Below are positions 1 to 11,970 of a stretch of DNA of 64,000 nt, one piece after another. Origin of the DNA: Epiperipatus broadwayi (lineage: Eukaryota > Onychophora > Udeonychophora > Euonychophora > Peripatidae); the NCBI GenBank assembly GCA_028023455.1, contig JAQFVV010006197.1, forward strand, positions 14,755,254 through 14,819,253, given 5' to 3'. The translations under genes were made by a program, and so were the position numbers. The notes below the pieces were generated by a model. The model saw only the letters and a list, made by a program, of their open reading frames with translations. It had not been told where the DNA came from and searched no databases. How positions within the stretch are numbered: the stretch's first letter is position 1; each line of letters starts with the position of its first letter.

Positions 1-173
1 TTAAATAAAATAAATATATATTATAAAATATTAAACAAATAATATTAATATTTACAACACATATACATATCCACTGCATATATGTGAATGCACATATACG
101 ACTCTACATATTATTTAAAGGATTTTAACTATAATTAAATTTATAATTCTAAATATCAACAATATTTATCTAA

Positions 174-2765
174 ATGGTTTATTTAGGATCAGGAGGAGTT
201 ACATGGATGTGGGTGCTGACTCTCTACATTGTCCAATCAAGTGTAGGAATGGGTTTGAACACTATTTGGTGGTTAGTAAAGTTGATGGCCCATGAAGCGC
301 GAATCTGGGTTAAATTCACCACTTCAATATCAAATGCAGATAATTCAGGTTTATGCTTGAACAATTTCTCATTGTAATAAAAAATAGAGTATTTTTATAT
401 GGATGTAATCAATGCTTTTGATGAGACCAAACAACATTTTAAAATTATCATGGGAGACATTAATACTAGAATTAGTAAATGATTGAAAAATTAAAGTGCT
501 ATGGATATGTTTGGTTATGGTGATAGGAAAGAGAGAGGACATAGACTTGTGAAGTTCATATAAAAATAAAAAAATTATATTATGAATTATTTCTTTGAAA
601 AAGATGCTAAACATTTAAGTAGATATCAAAGTATCCAAATGAAGGTATAGCAGAATGGGATTATATTTTGACTAACAGAAAATATGTGTTTCAAGAATGA
701 AATGTTCTCAATAAATTCAACAAAGGAAGTGATCATGTATTAGTGAGATATAAGATAATTCTTAATGCAAAACTAGAGAAAAAATTATTAAGAAAAACAG
801 TATTTGCAGTTGATATTCTTAATCTTAGATTCAGATGAATTCAAATTAGAATTTGCAAGTTGATTTAAAATATTAATAGATTTTGTAGATGGTTCAGATT
901 TGAATAAAATCAATAGGAAGATTACTGATATAAAACTGCAATAAAGGTAGCAATTTCTATTGAGACAAGACAATGTATAAAGAAAAAAGGAACATGAGAA
1001 AAAAAAAAAATACAAATGATCCATTTAAAAAAATTGAGTATCCAGAGTTTTGTAAAATGTATGAAAAAAAGTTAATAATGATATAAGAAAATCTAATTGT
1101 GAATTAGCAAAAAAAAAAAAAAGCTATAGAAGAAAATAAAAGTCTTAAAAGTATAAAAAAATACATTGGACTTGATAGAAAAAGATGGAACTATTATGAA
1201 AAAGAGAGATATCATAAAATGTTAAGAGTTCTATAAAAATTATATACCAAGAAAGAACAAGAAAATAGAGTGTCTCCTACAATTATTACATCTTTTAAAT
1301 TTCCCAGCATTTTAAATGAAAAAATGAGACATGCAGAGCTTCAGATGATGAGAAAATTATAATTGATATTTTAAAAGAAGTAGGTGAAGGAATACTCAAA
1401 TTGTTGATAAAGTTATATACCAAATGAATAAACACTAAAATGATATCAGATTATTGAAAGAATGCAATAGTACTACTGATATTTTAAAAAAAGAAATAAA
1501 GAAGATATTAGAAATTACAGACTGATTAGTCTTTTATTAGTTCTACAAAAAAAATTTGCCAAGAAATTTACAACTTATCTACAATGAAAGCAGAATTTAA
1601 ATGTGGTTTTATAACAATGAATTATATCCAAATATTGAGAAAAGTTAAAAAAAAAAAACCCAAATGAATATGAATTGTTATTATGTTTTGGAATTGTAGA
1701 TTAAGAAAAAGCATGAATTATATAAGCATTTCTACAGAATATTAAAGCATTGACTCATCAAGATATAGATCCAGGATATTGTTGTATTCTGAAAATTATT
1801 TATCAAAATGCAATATAATAATTAAATTATAGTGACACTAAGAAGATTAACCGTGAAAAAGGTGGCTTCACATGTCCAAAACTTTTTTACAGCAATTATA
1901 CAAAGAAATATTTTGTGGATTAAGATGGGAATCTAAGGGATGAGGAGAAAATGGAGATGATTTACTTAATCATTTCAATTTTTCAGTTGATATGATTATT
2001 TTTGCAAATAGTACTTCAGAGCTCAAGAATTATTAGATTAAAGTAAAAAAGTAGGAATGAAGATACATGTTAAAAAGAACTACTCAATAAATTTTCTTCA
2101 AATAGGAAAATAAAGATTGATAATGATAAATTAGAAGTCAATAATTAGAAATACTTTGCTCAGATTGTTAATACATATGGGAATATAATGGATGAAAATA
2201 ATTAAAGAATTAAACTTGGATGGAGTGCTTTTGGTAGAAATGATATTAAAAGGAAATATGCCAATGTGTTTGAAAAGGCAAGTTTTTAATAAATGTGTTG
2301 TACCAGTTCTTATTTAAAGATCTGAGATTAGGACATTTAACAGAAAAGCAATGCAGACTTTAGATCATTCAATGAAATATGAAGATATATATGTTAAGAG
2401 TAATAAATAATAAGAGATTGCAAATAAAATATATGGGTGAGAGAATAAACTGATGTTACTGACATCAATGAAAGAATTAAGATATTAACATGCAGTTAGA
2501 CTGGATATACTGCTGGAATAGATTCTAATAGATGGACAGTTGAAATCTTAAATTGGATTCCAAAAGATTGAAAAGATATAGAAAAAGAGAACATATGAGA
2601 TGGATGGATGAAACATGGGAGTTTGCTGGCGTGATGTGGAGAAGAGAAGCTACATATTGGAGAAACTTTTATCCTGCAGTGGCTTGATAATGATTGATTG
2701 ATGTTGGCTGGTAATGTTATGTAATCTTTGGAAATGTGTAAAAGATTGTTAGATTTTAACAAATT
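174..2765 (+). pseudogene. Decayed RTE-like LINE (endonuclease and reverse transcriptase remnants)
   Basis: This is a non-LTR retrotransposon relic, broken by many stops and frameshifts. Readable pieces follow the expected order. Endonuclease-like motifs are IMGDINTRISK (about 445-480), FGYGDRKERGHRLVKF (about 508-560) and DYILTNRKYVFQ (about 660-700). RT pieces are EDIRNYRLISLL (about 1500-1540), close to the usual NYRPISLL; GIVD.EKA near 1690, close to VDYEKAFD; and FSVDMIIFANS near 1980, where the usual FADD catalytic box has become SVDM. RWMDETWEFAGVMWRREATY (about 2590-2650) resembles the C-terminal end of RTE-type elements. The element once encoded a target-primed retrotransposition enzyme; none of it can be functional now. 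The clade is an inference from motif style. Ends are approximate, and no target duplication was seen. Confidence 0.72.
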
Positions 2766-2924
2766 TCTGGCAATTGCTTTTTTATAATTTTTTTTTTAAT
2801 CACATTTTTTTAAAACATTATCATATGATTGAATTTTATAATTGAAGATTGTCAAATGTCACATGACTTCTTGATCAATAAAAGATTCAATTATTTTTTA
2901 AAATTATTTCTTTATTATTAGCCT

Positions 2925-3004
2925 CCATCATCATCATCATCATCATAATAATAATAATAATAATAATAACAACAACAACAACAAGACCAACAATAATAAT
3001 AATA
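2925..3004. repeat. Compound trinucleotide microsatellite (CAT)n(ATA)n(ACA)n
   Basis: Runs of cat, then ata, then aca units follow one another and return to aat units. The tract lies about 160 bp past the last recognisable LINE coding motif, so it could be the simple-repeat tail of that element or an independent microsatellite. Confidence 0.85.
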
Positions 3005-4594
3005 CTATATACTGTTATTCAGGCAATCAAATGATATTCGAGCACCAAGATGACAGGTTAGTATAATTGAGTATACTGACTTTTTTTTATACTTTCTTCA
3101 GCTGAGAATTGATCCAAAAAATTTATCTTTGAAGCATACAATATTAAAAAAAAATAAAGTTTAAATATTTATTAGAAAGTTATTTAATATTTGTATGCAA
3201 AAGTGATAAGAATAGTTCACTTTTTTAAAATTATAAGTGCTATAATTTTTTTTTATAAGCTATGGTGGAGACTTTTCCAACATTATTACCATTCATAATA
3301 TATTGTACATACATGCAATCGCGCACACATAGCAAAAAATTTAAGCAATTTTAATTTAAGGCCATTTCAGAAACGAAATGCTAATAATAACTGGAGGGTA
3401 TTTACAAGTAAAATAATTTGTAATTTATTTAATTAATAACAAAAAAAAAAAAAACCCACAACGAAGGACTGATAACTTTGCTTAAATAATAATAATAATA
3501 ATGAATTATATCATTTAATTAAAAACTCATTTTTAATGATGTAATTACTCTTTTTACATTTTTACTTAAACTTTTTTTTTTTTAGTATATTAGTACATTT
3601 TAAACAATATCTTAATTAGGTTAATGGATTTAAATATACTCTCTTAACCGTCAAAAAAAAAAAAAAGGGGGGGGGGGTATTCTTACAATAATAACAACAG
3701 CAGCAACAACAAAAAACTTTACACATGAACATTTTAAAAAACAACACTTGCACATGATAAATAAAAACTTATAAATTCATTTTTAGGCATCTTCCCCTTA
3801 CCTCCTTTATCGTATCTAAAAAGTAAAACTAAAAATAACTAACCTTAGAAAAGTACGTTCCATCCTGGCACGTCTTTTGCCATCTTCAACAGTTTGATGC
3901 TCTGTTCGACCACTATCATAAACAAAAGATATAACATATTACTTAAATAAATAAAAAACGTCAAAATATAAAGAATGATACATATAACAATAATCAGCGT
4001 GAAATAATCAAATTTTGCCTTCAGGCAATATGAATATTAGTGCCTCAGCTAAAGTTGATGCCAGCAGAGAAACTTGCCAGGTAACTTTTCAACTGCTGTA
4101 CACAGCTTAATTTGGAAACCAGCCAGAATAAAACATATATATATATAAAGGAAATGTTTCATAATTAAAACCATAAATACTACTAAAAATAATGATAGAC
4201 TAATTAATCCTAACTGCCTACAATTATTTTATAGGGTGGATTCATGCAAGATGGGAATATGACAAGTGTGGAGAAATTAGATTATTATTAAAAACCCCAA
4301 CATCATACCATTTATAGAATGAATATTATTATATAAACTATAAAGTATTAGTAGGCTACATATAAATCATTACAATAATTCAAAATAGCATGCAAAAGTG
4401 TTACTTTTCAAATGCAACTTTTCTATTGATTATACAAACAAACAAACATTTATTTAAACTAAAAATAAACAAATTAACATTGTTTTTTTTTTTATTTAAA
4501 AAAAAAAAAGAACATATATATTGTAATGAAAAGGTATATCATTTTAAGATTTTAAATAAATTTATTGGAGCTTAATTAATCATACTGCTATATT
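3005..4594. other. AT-rich stretch without a clear gene
   Basis: It holds poly-A, poly-T and poly-G runs (for example near 3650-3680) and short AT repeats. The only coding-like pieces are the exon candidates at 3844-3912 (minus) and 4025-4080 (plus). A 61-codon ORF at 4390-4575 is low-complexity Asn/Lys/Phe-rich and is probably chance. Confidence 0.5.
3844..3912 (-). other. Possible internal coding exon (69 nt)
   Basis: On the minus strand this block follows tttatgatag and precedes gttagt, giving a usable acceptor and donor. It is visibly richer in G and C than its surroundings. In one frame it reads GRTEHQTVEDGKRRARMERT followed by FL and a split codon, with no stop; the residue mix is charged and protein-like. 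The product is not recognised. The pattern K..ARME.TF loosely resembles the segment before an EF-hand loop, but that is a guess. The acceptor lacks a strong pyrimidine tract. A further AG-GT bounded 14-nt block lies only 28 nt downstream, too close for a normal intron. The two flanking blocks do not make a full gene here. Confidence 0.3.
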
Positions 4595-4817
4595 GTGTAG
4601 CTAATTGTAAAGGAAAACTTTACAACCATTAACCAATCAATCGAGTTCACGTTGTAATAGTATACATTGCAACCACCAATCAATTAATCAAGTTGCACAT
4701 TGCAAGGTGTCAATTGTAATGGAAATTGTACTTATAAAAAAAAAAAAAACTAGCCCAATCATTGGATAGTTTAATTATTGATTACAATTACACTATTGCC
4801 TATCCCATTAGCTACAC
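4595..4817. mobile_element. Small inverted-repeat element (MITE candidate)
   Basis: GTGTAGCTAAT at 4595-4605 is repeated inverted at 4807-4817, enclosing about 220 bp without coding potential. Imperfect similarity continues inward (TTACAATTGACAC-like words on both sides). No clear target duplication was identified, so the family cannot be assigned. Confidence 0.4.
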
Positions 4818-5543
4818 ATAAAATATGCATGAACACCAAAGACCAATAGCAAGAGACATTAAATGATTAATTTGATCAGTGATTTAATTATTCAACAAAA
4901 TATAAATTGGAAACAAAGGGAATTTTATTGGATCCAACCTATATTTACAGATGGGGATTATATATAAAACAATATAATGATTAGTGATGGCTTAGATAAA
5001 TAATTATGAAGTTAAATATTAGCAAATCACAAAATTATCATTTAAGTGATTGTAAGTTTTAAGCATTACCTACTGACCATTGTACTGAAAAGAGAAAATA
5101 AATAAATTTCAAATAAATCACAATCATTTCATATAAAACAAATGGTATATACTTTATTTTAATTGTGGTTTGATTTTCTTTTTAATTGACAATAATTACA
5201 TTAAACACAAACAATATTTATCAACCTTTCAAGTTTTTATTTAATTCAATATTATTTAAATTAACGATATTTGCTAGTAATAGGCATGGATTGGCATTTG
5301 TATCACCATAAGAACCATCTATTATTATTTAACACACAAAAAGATGCAACAAAGAAGAAATAATAAAAATCATAATAGCTTCTTAAAATAATAATTTAGA
5401 GTCATTGATACCTTCCTCAAGGTTAGATCATTTAAATAAAGAAAATAATAATAATAATATTCTTTTTTTACTATGTTGGATATTTATTTGCTTCATTTTT
5501 GATTAAAACTATACTTATCTTTTGGACTACAAGTAGAACTCTT
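4818..5543. other. AT-rich stretch, no gene seen
   Basis: The only item of note is the minus-strand 15-nt microexon candidate at 5070-5084. The rest is low-complexity AT sequence. Confidence 0.5.
5070..5084 (-). other. Possible 15-nt microexon
   Basis: On the minus strand a good pyrimidine-rich acceptor (ttattttctcttttcag) is followed by 15 nt and then gtaatg. Joined to the candidate exon at 3844-3912 the frame stays open across the junction. A spacing of 1157 nt between them is a normal intron length. Matches to such short splice signals are common by chance in AT-rich DNA. Confidence 0.2.
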
Positions 5544-5578
5544 TAGATGTTATTTGTTTTAATGACAAATAACATCTA
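5544..5578. other. Perfect 14-bp stem hairpin
   Basis: TAGATGTTATTTGT at 5544-5557 and its exact inverted copy at 5565-5578 surround a 7-nt loop. It may be the tip of an old foldback element or a chance AT-rich palindrome. No transcript evidence can be read from the sequence. Confidence 0.6.
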
Positions 5579-6214
5579 ATATAAAATCATTTGTTAATAA
5601 ATTGAAATTTGAAGCCAATTTATTAATATATCGTACATATATAAGGTGTAAGAATTAAAGGACAACAGAAAATTTTTAATAAAAAGTGACTCTAGTGTCA
5701 TTACTATTAATATTTATAAAATAAAGATTTAAAACAATTTACTTATATTATGTACAAATATATTGAACTGGATGTTAGATGTGATTCAATGGTTTCATTA
5801 CCAAAAATAAAACCCTTTTGTTTTCATTAAATTTCTAATGTTAAAAAAATTAAAATTATTTAAAAAGCAGTAGTGTATTAACACACATTCGTTTATGTTT
5901 AAAATATATCTTTTTAATTTTTTTAAAAAAACAATTGATTTATAAAATAGTTTTCTTTTACCGCTTGTTTTTACCTTTTTTTAAATCAAATTAATTAAAG
6001 GCTGGCAAACTTTCAATTGCATTCTTGTTTGTTTATAATTAATTTCTAATTTATCTTAACTAAGCTGAGACTTGTTTTTAAATATTTTTGAATTAATAAA
6101 TAAATAAGAGAAACCCTGGGGAGAATCTGTAATTAGGATTAAGACTGAGATAAAGTTGCCCTGTTGAAAAAACACTAATTACAAAAAAAAATGTTTTCTG
6201 AAAGATAAGAGCTC

Positions 6215-6224
6215 TTATAAATAG
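6215..6224 (+). promoter_or_regulatory. TATA-box-like promoter element
   Basis: TTATAAATAG is followed by moderately GC-rich sequence, as in many LTR or pol II core promoters. Similar TATAAATAGGGC boxes occur at 9835 and 63122, each also followed by GC-richer DNA. Confidence 0.35.
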
Positions 6225-6308
6225 ACCTGGGATTGCGGGCTGATTATTCTCCAGCTATTGTTGTTGGCACTACTTGTTAGTGTTTCTGCAACATTTAATA
6301 CATCAATT

Positions 6309-6569
6309 TTATTGCTGTGCTGTTATAATTTCCCCAATGCCAAAATTATACACAAGGAAGAACTGCTTCAATAGTACTTTCGCCATGTCAGGCTGGGCTA
6401 ATTTAAAGATGAATCCCGGAGTCAAATTGTCCTGCAAAATCATGCCATAAGAACTCAAATCAGAACTGTTCCTTAACATTGCCTCCTGCCTTCTCATAAA
6501 AACTGAAAACCTAAAGCCTTCACCGGAGTTCCCCATAGAATGAACTATATATGCCGTGCTGGAAGACAT
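6309..6569 (-). CDS. Unidentified 86-codon ORF, possibly transposon-derived
   Basis: The ORF begins with an ATG at 6569 and ends at a TAA next to 6309. It is less AT-biased than its surroundings and has a protein-like composition (FRFSVFMRRQEAMLRN near the start of its middle part, MAKVLLKQFFLVYNFGIG near the end). I recognise no domain, signal peptide or membrane segment. It lies about 90 bp downstream of a TATA-like box that points the other way. It could be a fragment of a mobile-element protein, a lone exon or chance. Confidence 0.25.
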   Translation of the reverse strand: MSSSTAYIVHSMGNSGEGFRFSVFMRRQEAMLRNSSDLSSYGMILQDNLTPGFIFKLAQPDMAKVLLKQFFLVYNFGIGEIITAQQ

Positions 6570-7101
6570 CAGCTAATTGTAAATTCATACCTCGAGGTAA
6601 CATGTTTCTCTATTCTTTCCAGGGAAAAATTTTAAGTCTCAGTTTAATTTTAAAAGAACATATTTTATTATATTGTTTGTTTACTAAATTTAAAATATTT
6701 AGAGCATGTATTGTTTGCTTATCGTTGTATTTATAGTGTGTCTTAAGATTCCAAGTTTGTTTTCCATTTTGTTTATTGGAGAGTGTATTGTGAGTATGTA
6801 TTTTTTATGCTTAATATATCTGTTTATATGCCTAACTCTTTCTAAGTGCTTTAGCAGTTTCCCGTAAATTTTAATTTGATCACCTGTCCCTATTTTATCC
6901 TCCAATAATTCATTTAGATTACTGTATTTGCACTTTTTGTAAACCGTAAATCTTTTGGCTGGTGGTTCATTGTGCTTGTTGTTCTGTTTTTCTTAGTACA
7001 GATTTCATTTTCTATAGTTCAGATTAAGTAGTCCATAATAACCCCTTTTCTTGTGTGAGACTAATCATGGCTGACCATGAGCGTTTAGCAGAATTATGAC
7101 A

Positions 7102-7136
7102 TTCTTAGTTCCGGCGTTTCTTTTCCGGACTAAGAA
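7102..7136. other. GC-rich stem-loop
   Basis: TTCTTAGTtCCGG and CCGGACTAAGAA pair around a 10-nt pyrimidine-rich loop, with one bulged T. The GC pairs make it the most stable short hairpin in this AT-rich part. Its role is unknown. Confidence 0.55.
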
Positions 7137-9114
7137 AAGCTCATCTGTGCGTCCCGTTCGTTCTCCACACGCATCCATCTTTCTAAATCTATATAAAATG
7201 AATGGAATTGGTTTGGGTGAATCACTATCAGAAAGATACTCTTAATTCCCATTTAAATTCTAGGGGGTAGAATGTTTCTTTCTGTTAAGACATTTAATGT
7301 TTTCATATTGTCATCTCATATACTCTCTCTGATAAATTAACTTATAAAAATCTAGGTCAAAAGTTCATATTTTATTTGCTAGATTTATCTGATCTTTTAT
7401 CCTTTTTGCTTTAAATTTATTGGTCTGAGCATGCACTAGGAATTTAGTTTATAAATCTATTTGTAATTTTAATTATCCCACTTTCTTGAAATGCTTGGGC
7501 AGACATAACTAGTTTTATAATTACTCACCTGTCTCCTACTGAGACCTTTAATTATTGTACTCAGCTTAGTTTTGGCCAATTGTTTGGTTGGTAATTCACC
7601 CGTATTATATTATATGTCTGTTTCCCTTAAATCTGAGATTTAATATTTTATTAATTTTAAACCACTTACTTTGGAGTATTTTCTAATTTTACTATTTCAT
7701 TAAATTGGAGACGTAAGTTTCCTCCCATTTTACAATTTATACTCCAATGTATTTATTTTTGTTCTTGCATTGTAATCAACCTTGGCAATCTTAAATGTGA
7801 TTTGTCCATGCAACAGTCCTAAGGCAATATGACATCATTAGTTAATAAGCTAGTGAATGCTCATCCACATTAGTTCATTGATTCATGCAAGAAATTTTCA
7901 TTGCTTTTCCTTTTTGAATTTTTGGAATAAGGAAACCAAAATTGCTGTGGGTGAATTGTCAGCTAAAAGAAAATCTTGCCCTCCTTTTCTAATTCACTTT
8001 CAGAAAGTTAGTCTGTTTGCCAGATTATTGACTTTTTATTCTTTTTAGTACACACTGGATATTTATTGTGTGCCAAATAAAACTTTAAAATTGTTTAAAC
8101 TTAATTTGGCTGAGGGCTTTTATTTTCTCAATTGTCTGAACAATATTCTTGAGCTCCTGCTTTCTCCCTGAGTCTAGTCAGTGCAGTCCATCATCCTCAT
8201 CCACTTTTGATCACAGTAAACAAATTTTCCAGATACACAGTGATATAGTGTTGCCCTCTGTGATTAAAAGGGGATTGAGTGTCTGGTACAATACATTGCA
8301 TGTGAATCAAAATAAAATAGAAAATTTTAATACTCAAAAAAACTTAATATGTTGTTAACTATAATGATTGATTATAACTTAAAATTAGTTTACATCTATA
8401 TATATATATAAATAATTAACTTTAAAATCAATCATACAATAAAAAAAAAAAATATAAAAAAATGACCAAATTCTCTCTTCATTTTAAAGTTTAATTGCTA
8501 TATAATGCATTTTTGTTCATTCCGGCATGGGCTAAGACAGTGGTATTCAACCTTTTCCCACCTATGGGCCGGCAAAAATAAGGATAAGATTTCGCAAACC
8601 AGCAGAAGTGTACAGATAAACTTTTTTAAAGATGTAAATTGCTTAGCATTAGACGAGCATAATTGTTATAACTGACCAAAACAACACACTAGTTACTATG
8701 TATTGTAATGGTGTTGCTTACCTTCACATGCTGAACACTCCTTCTTAAGTTGCGCAGTCATGCTGCTACAGAAAACAGAACAATACCAATCATTCTCATT
8801 AATGTGCCCGTATTGCTCCATTTATTATTTCATTATTAAAACATGCAAAAATAAAATGTTATTCACCTGAATGATGGGAAATATCACAGCTAGTGTAATT
8901 ACATGACAATGATAAATGTAATATTAATGTTAAATATACAATATGAAGTTATATATATATATATATATTGAAACGGAAATCTCCAATCCCTTTCCATTTC
9001 ACCATCAACCTAATGACCTACTCGTCTGAACTAGTTTCGAACCTATGTCAAATGTAAAAATGTATATATATAAATCGAGCGGGAAAACTTTGCTATAATT
9101 GCCGCTTAAATGGC

Positions 9115-9268
9115 ATTATCCATTTACATACGAAGACACGCTATAATTAGACAGGTTTGATAAAATTATAGCGGAGAAATGCTCATAAATTATTATAAAA
9201 TGTTTTATTAATTTTCGGTCAATTCTAAATTATATTTCGCTATTATATTCGTATGTGGATGGATAATT
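9115..9268. repeat. Inverted repeat inside the hAT shell
   Basis: ATTATCCATTTACATACGAA near 9115-9134 pairs with TTCGTATGTGGATGGATAAT near 9248-9267, with two mismatches and about 115 bp between. It may be a small MITE or foldback nested in the larger element. Confidence 0.5.
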
Positions 9269-9779
9269 TAAACCTTGGAATAACGGCAAAATGATTCATA
9301 TATATTTAAGTTTAAATAAAAGTAATGTAAATGTTTTCTTTAATTTATTTAACAATTTTCTGATTTAATGTTTTACATATATAGTTGAAACAAGTATTTT
9401 CTTTAAATTTGCTTTTTTTTTTAATAAACAAATATGTTAAAAGTTATTTAGTTTTATAAAATAAGAATTATCTGTTCGCAACTAAAAATGAGAATTTTTT
9501 GTAAACAAGATATCAATTAGTGACACACCCGGGTAAAAAAGTAAAATCTGTTTTCTGATTGATTTTTGTTTGCAACAAAAGACTTTTTCATTAAATCAGA
9601 ATACCGTTCCTTCTGCTAAGTAATAACACCTGAAAAGGAATTTAATTAATGAAAATGAATCAAATTATATAGTTTATATATTTTGATACATTTTTTTAAG
9701 GAAATTAAATATAACACCTCGGAGATTTTATCAGTTGTTGTAGAAATTGAATTATATTATTTTGCTTTAATTAAAAGTC

Positions 9780-11380
9780 AATTGGTCCCGAGGCTAATGA
9801 AATTCCAAAAAGGTGTTAAAGTTTAGTCGAAATGTATAAATAGGGCTTATTTTAAGCGGGAAGATAGACTCCATCTTGCTGTTGAATAGCTGTTAATATC
9901 AGAAGTCAAAATTGTTTAATTTTACCATGTCTGGCTAAAGTCAGGCAAGAATTGCTGCAATTCCCGTGATGGAACGCCGAGTTCAATCCATCAAATGCCG
10001 AAGCAACAACCACACCAAACAAAAGATGTCATAAGCCGCTAAAAGAACTTGCCTTCGTTCCAACACCATTTTAAATCGTCTCCCAACTGAATAAGAACAT
10101 GCCATAAGCCGCCAAAGAACTCACCTTCGTTCCAGCTCGAATATCTCCAGTTCAGCTATAGGAGAACTGTTTTAATATTATTTAAAATCGCAGAGCTCTG
10201 TGTGAATTTCAACAACAATCATTATTTCTTCAAAATCAGGTTAGCTAACCATATTATTGTAATTTCTTTCTAAATTATTTTCCAAATAATACTGTAAATT
10301 CTCTAAAATGAAATACTTTTGCAAATTTCTTTATTAATTCAATATTGTAAACTCTGTCTAAATCGTATTTGAAATCTATAAATGAAATATTTTTGCTAAA
10401 TTTCTTTGTTAATTAATATTTTGCTATATAATTTAATCACTGCAGTTATATTTTGCTTTTCTTTTGCTTATTTTATTTATTATTAGTTATGCCTATGTTT
10501 TGAAACGGCGTGCATTTAATTATAGAATATGTTTTTAAACATATAAATTTAACATCTTCGTATTATTATTTATATAGCGTCATTTTGTGCGCTGTTTCGA
10601 AACCCAAATTCATATTTTTGTCATTTAGTAAATTAATTAATATAAATATAAAATGTGGCTTTTCAACCTTTATTTATTATGTTACTAAAGATTAAATTAG
10701 CCTGGAGTGCAATCATAAGTATATTTTTTAGTTAAGTATTCGTAAGTCCCCTATTAAATATACTTTCCCCCTTTTAAAAGTTTAGTAGTTATAGATAACT
10801 AAAGAGATTGAACGGGATAAAGTAAAGTTTGTATCTATATATTCCTGTCAGTAGCATATCGTATTTCTCATGCTACAGAAGAGTTGGCTCTTTTGATCAA
10901 GCTGATGATCTAGTGTTCATTTAATATATGATCTTTAATTTATAATATCCTTCGGCTTGGCGGATGTGGGATTTATTAATATTTTCTCGTTGTGCTGTTC
11001 TTTTTGATATATATATAAGATTGGAGCCACGGTAAGTCCAGCCCATCTTCTCTTATGGGTAGTGCAGTAGCGAAGTCTGAGCTACGGGCCAGATTAGCAC
11101 GTAAGTCCCCCGCCTCTGAACCAAATAAAGGTTCCCCGTTAGCAGCATGACAACCGGTTCTTGGGTAAACCGTTGTTTGTCACAAAAACCCTAAAACTAT
11201 TCTTCCATCCGCAGAGCCACTTTATTATTATACTTTACTTGTGCCTAGCGTATTAGTAAAATCGTTATAGCCAACTCTTCCTCCCTAATATGCAGTCTTC
11301 GGCGTTGATCCGAAGCAATCTTGAAAACCCGTTCGATCTAAAGCTATCTGGGACGCTTTAAAAGCCCATAGTTAAAATAA
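9780..11380 (+). other. Unidentified nested insertion with TATA box, LTR- or retroelement-like
   Basis: TATAAATAGGGC at 9835-9846 is followed by GC-richer DNA unlike the surrounding hAT sequence. Two near copies of the motif cataagccgc with caaagaac/aaaagaac and ttcgttcca occur near 10028-10065 and 10112-10135. Another GC-rich block at 11025-11380 contains the imperfect stem TGACAACCGGTT/AACCGTTGTTTGTCA at about 11148-11183. The lone ORF at 10510-10695 has no recognisable domain. The TATA box and composition suggest an LTR or other pol II-transcribed element, but neither its ends nor a target duplication could be set. Confidence 0.35.
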
Positions 11381-11734
11381 ATTTATTATAATTAAGATGT
11401 ATTAAGTTTCACTCCAGACTTGGTTTGATTTTACATAAAAGAGCCACTCGAACTGATTATAAAAGGACATAACAAATAAGTTAATGTAGTGATTAGTTGT
11501 ATAGCAGGATATTTGGCTCCATTGAATCATAGCCACAAACCTATTTTGCCAACAACAATTGTCAATAAATATATTTTAATTCATCATATATCAGTTTCTG
11601 TCTCATTATTAAATCAATCCAATTCACTAATTGCCCATAAGTATTCATTAGTAAAGTCCCTATTATTTAAATATGTTAGATTTTATCTGTGGAATGTCTA
11701 GTATTTACGTTGTATATATATATATGTTTAAGTC

Positions 11735-11970
11735 CATGAGTCTTATTGTTTTCTCCGATTTGCTAGTGGGCTGGATGAAGAATTAAATCTCGTGTGCTAC
11801 CATTGTTATGTTATCCATTGGGTGTTAGATCTGGTGCTTGGAGAGTGGGTTCGAATCCAGGCTGGTCCCTGACCTAAATCTCGGGCTTGACTGGGTTTGA
11901 AGTACATTTTGTGAGTTCCAGCTCGTGTTAGATGGATAAGCATGTTTTGACTGGCACAATATATATATAT
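11735..11970 (+). mobile_element. tRNA-derived SINE
   Basis: The element contains a near-consensus pol III B box, GGTTCGAATCC, at about 11850-11860 and ends in a (TA)n tract. A second copy of about 235 bp lies inverted at 30450-30682 with roughly 85 percent identity by eye, which shows it is a dispersed repeat. A possible A-box-like word lies near 11763 but is farther from the B box than in a tRNA, so the 5' half may be rearranged. It is nested in the hAT shell and therefore younger than it. Confidence 0.68.

Larger units (their letters stand above)
5579..8537. other. Unassigned region with promoter-like and ORF-like islands
   Basis: No complete gene is visible. It contains a TATA-like box at 6215-6224, an unidentified minus-strand ORF at 6309-6569 and a GC-rich hairpin at 7102-7136. 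The 60-70 codon ORFs at 6551-6736, 6699-6905, 7857-8048 and 8149-8358 show no recognisable domain. The mix of a TATA box and moderately GC-rich sequence suggests an old LTR-type insertion, but no second LTR or target duplication was found. Confidence 0.4.

Noticed and set aside
369-1024. Minus-strand ORFs of 78-81 codons over the LINE
   Set aside because: They are antisense shadows of the plus-strand LINE remnants.
3036-3130. Plus-strand pair of exon-like blocks separated by a short intron-like stretch with ttcttcag
   Set aside because: Two of the three frames of the first block contain a stop, and the third meets a stop at the junction, so no coding exon is supported.
3802-3815. 14-nt AG/GT bounded block on the minus strand that would extend the exon at 3844-3912 in frame
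   Set aside because: The implied intron is only 28 nt, too short for normal animal splicing.
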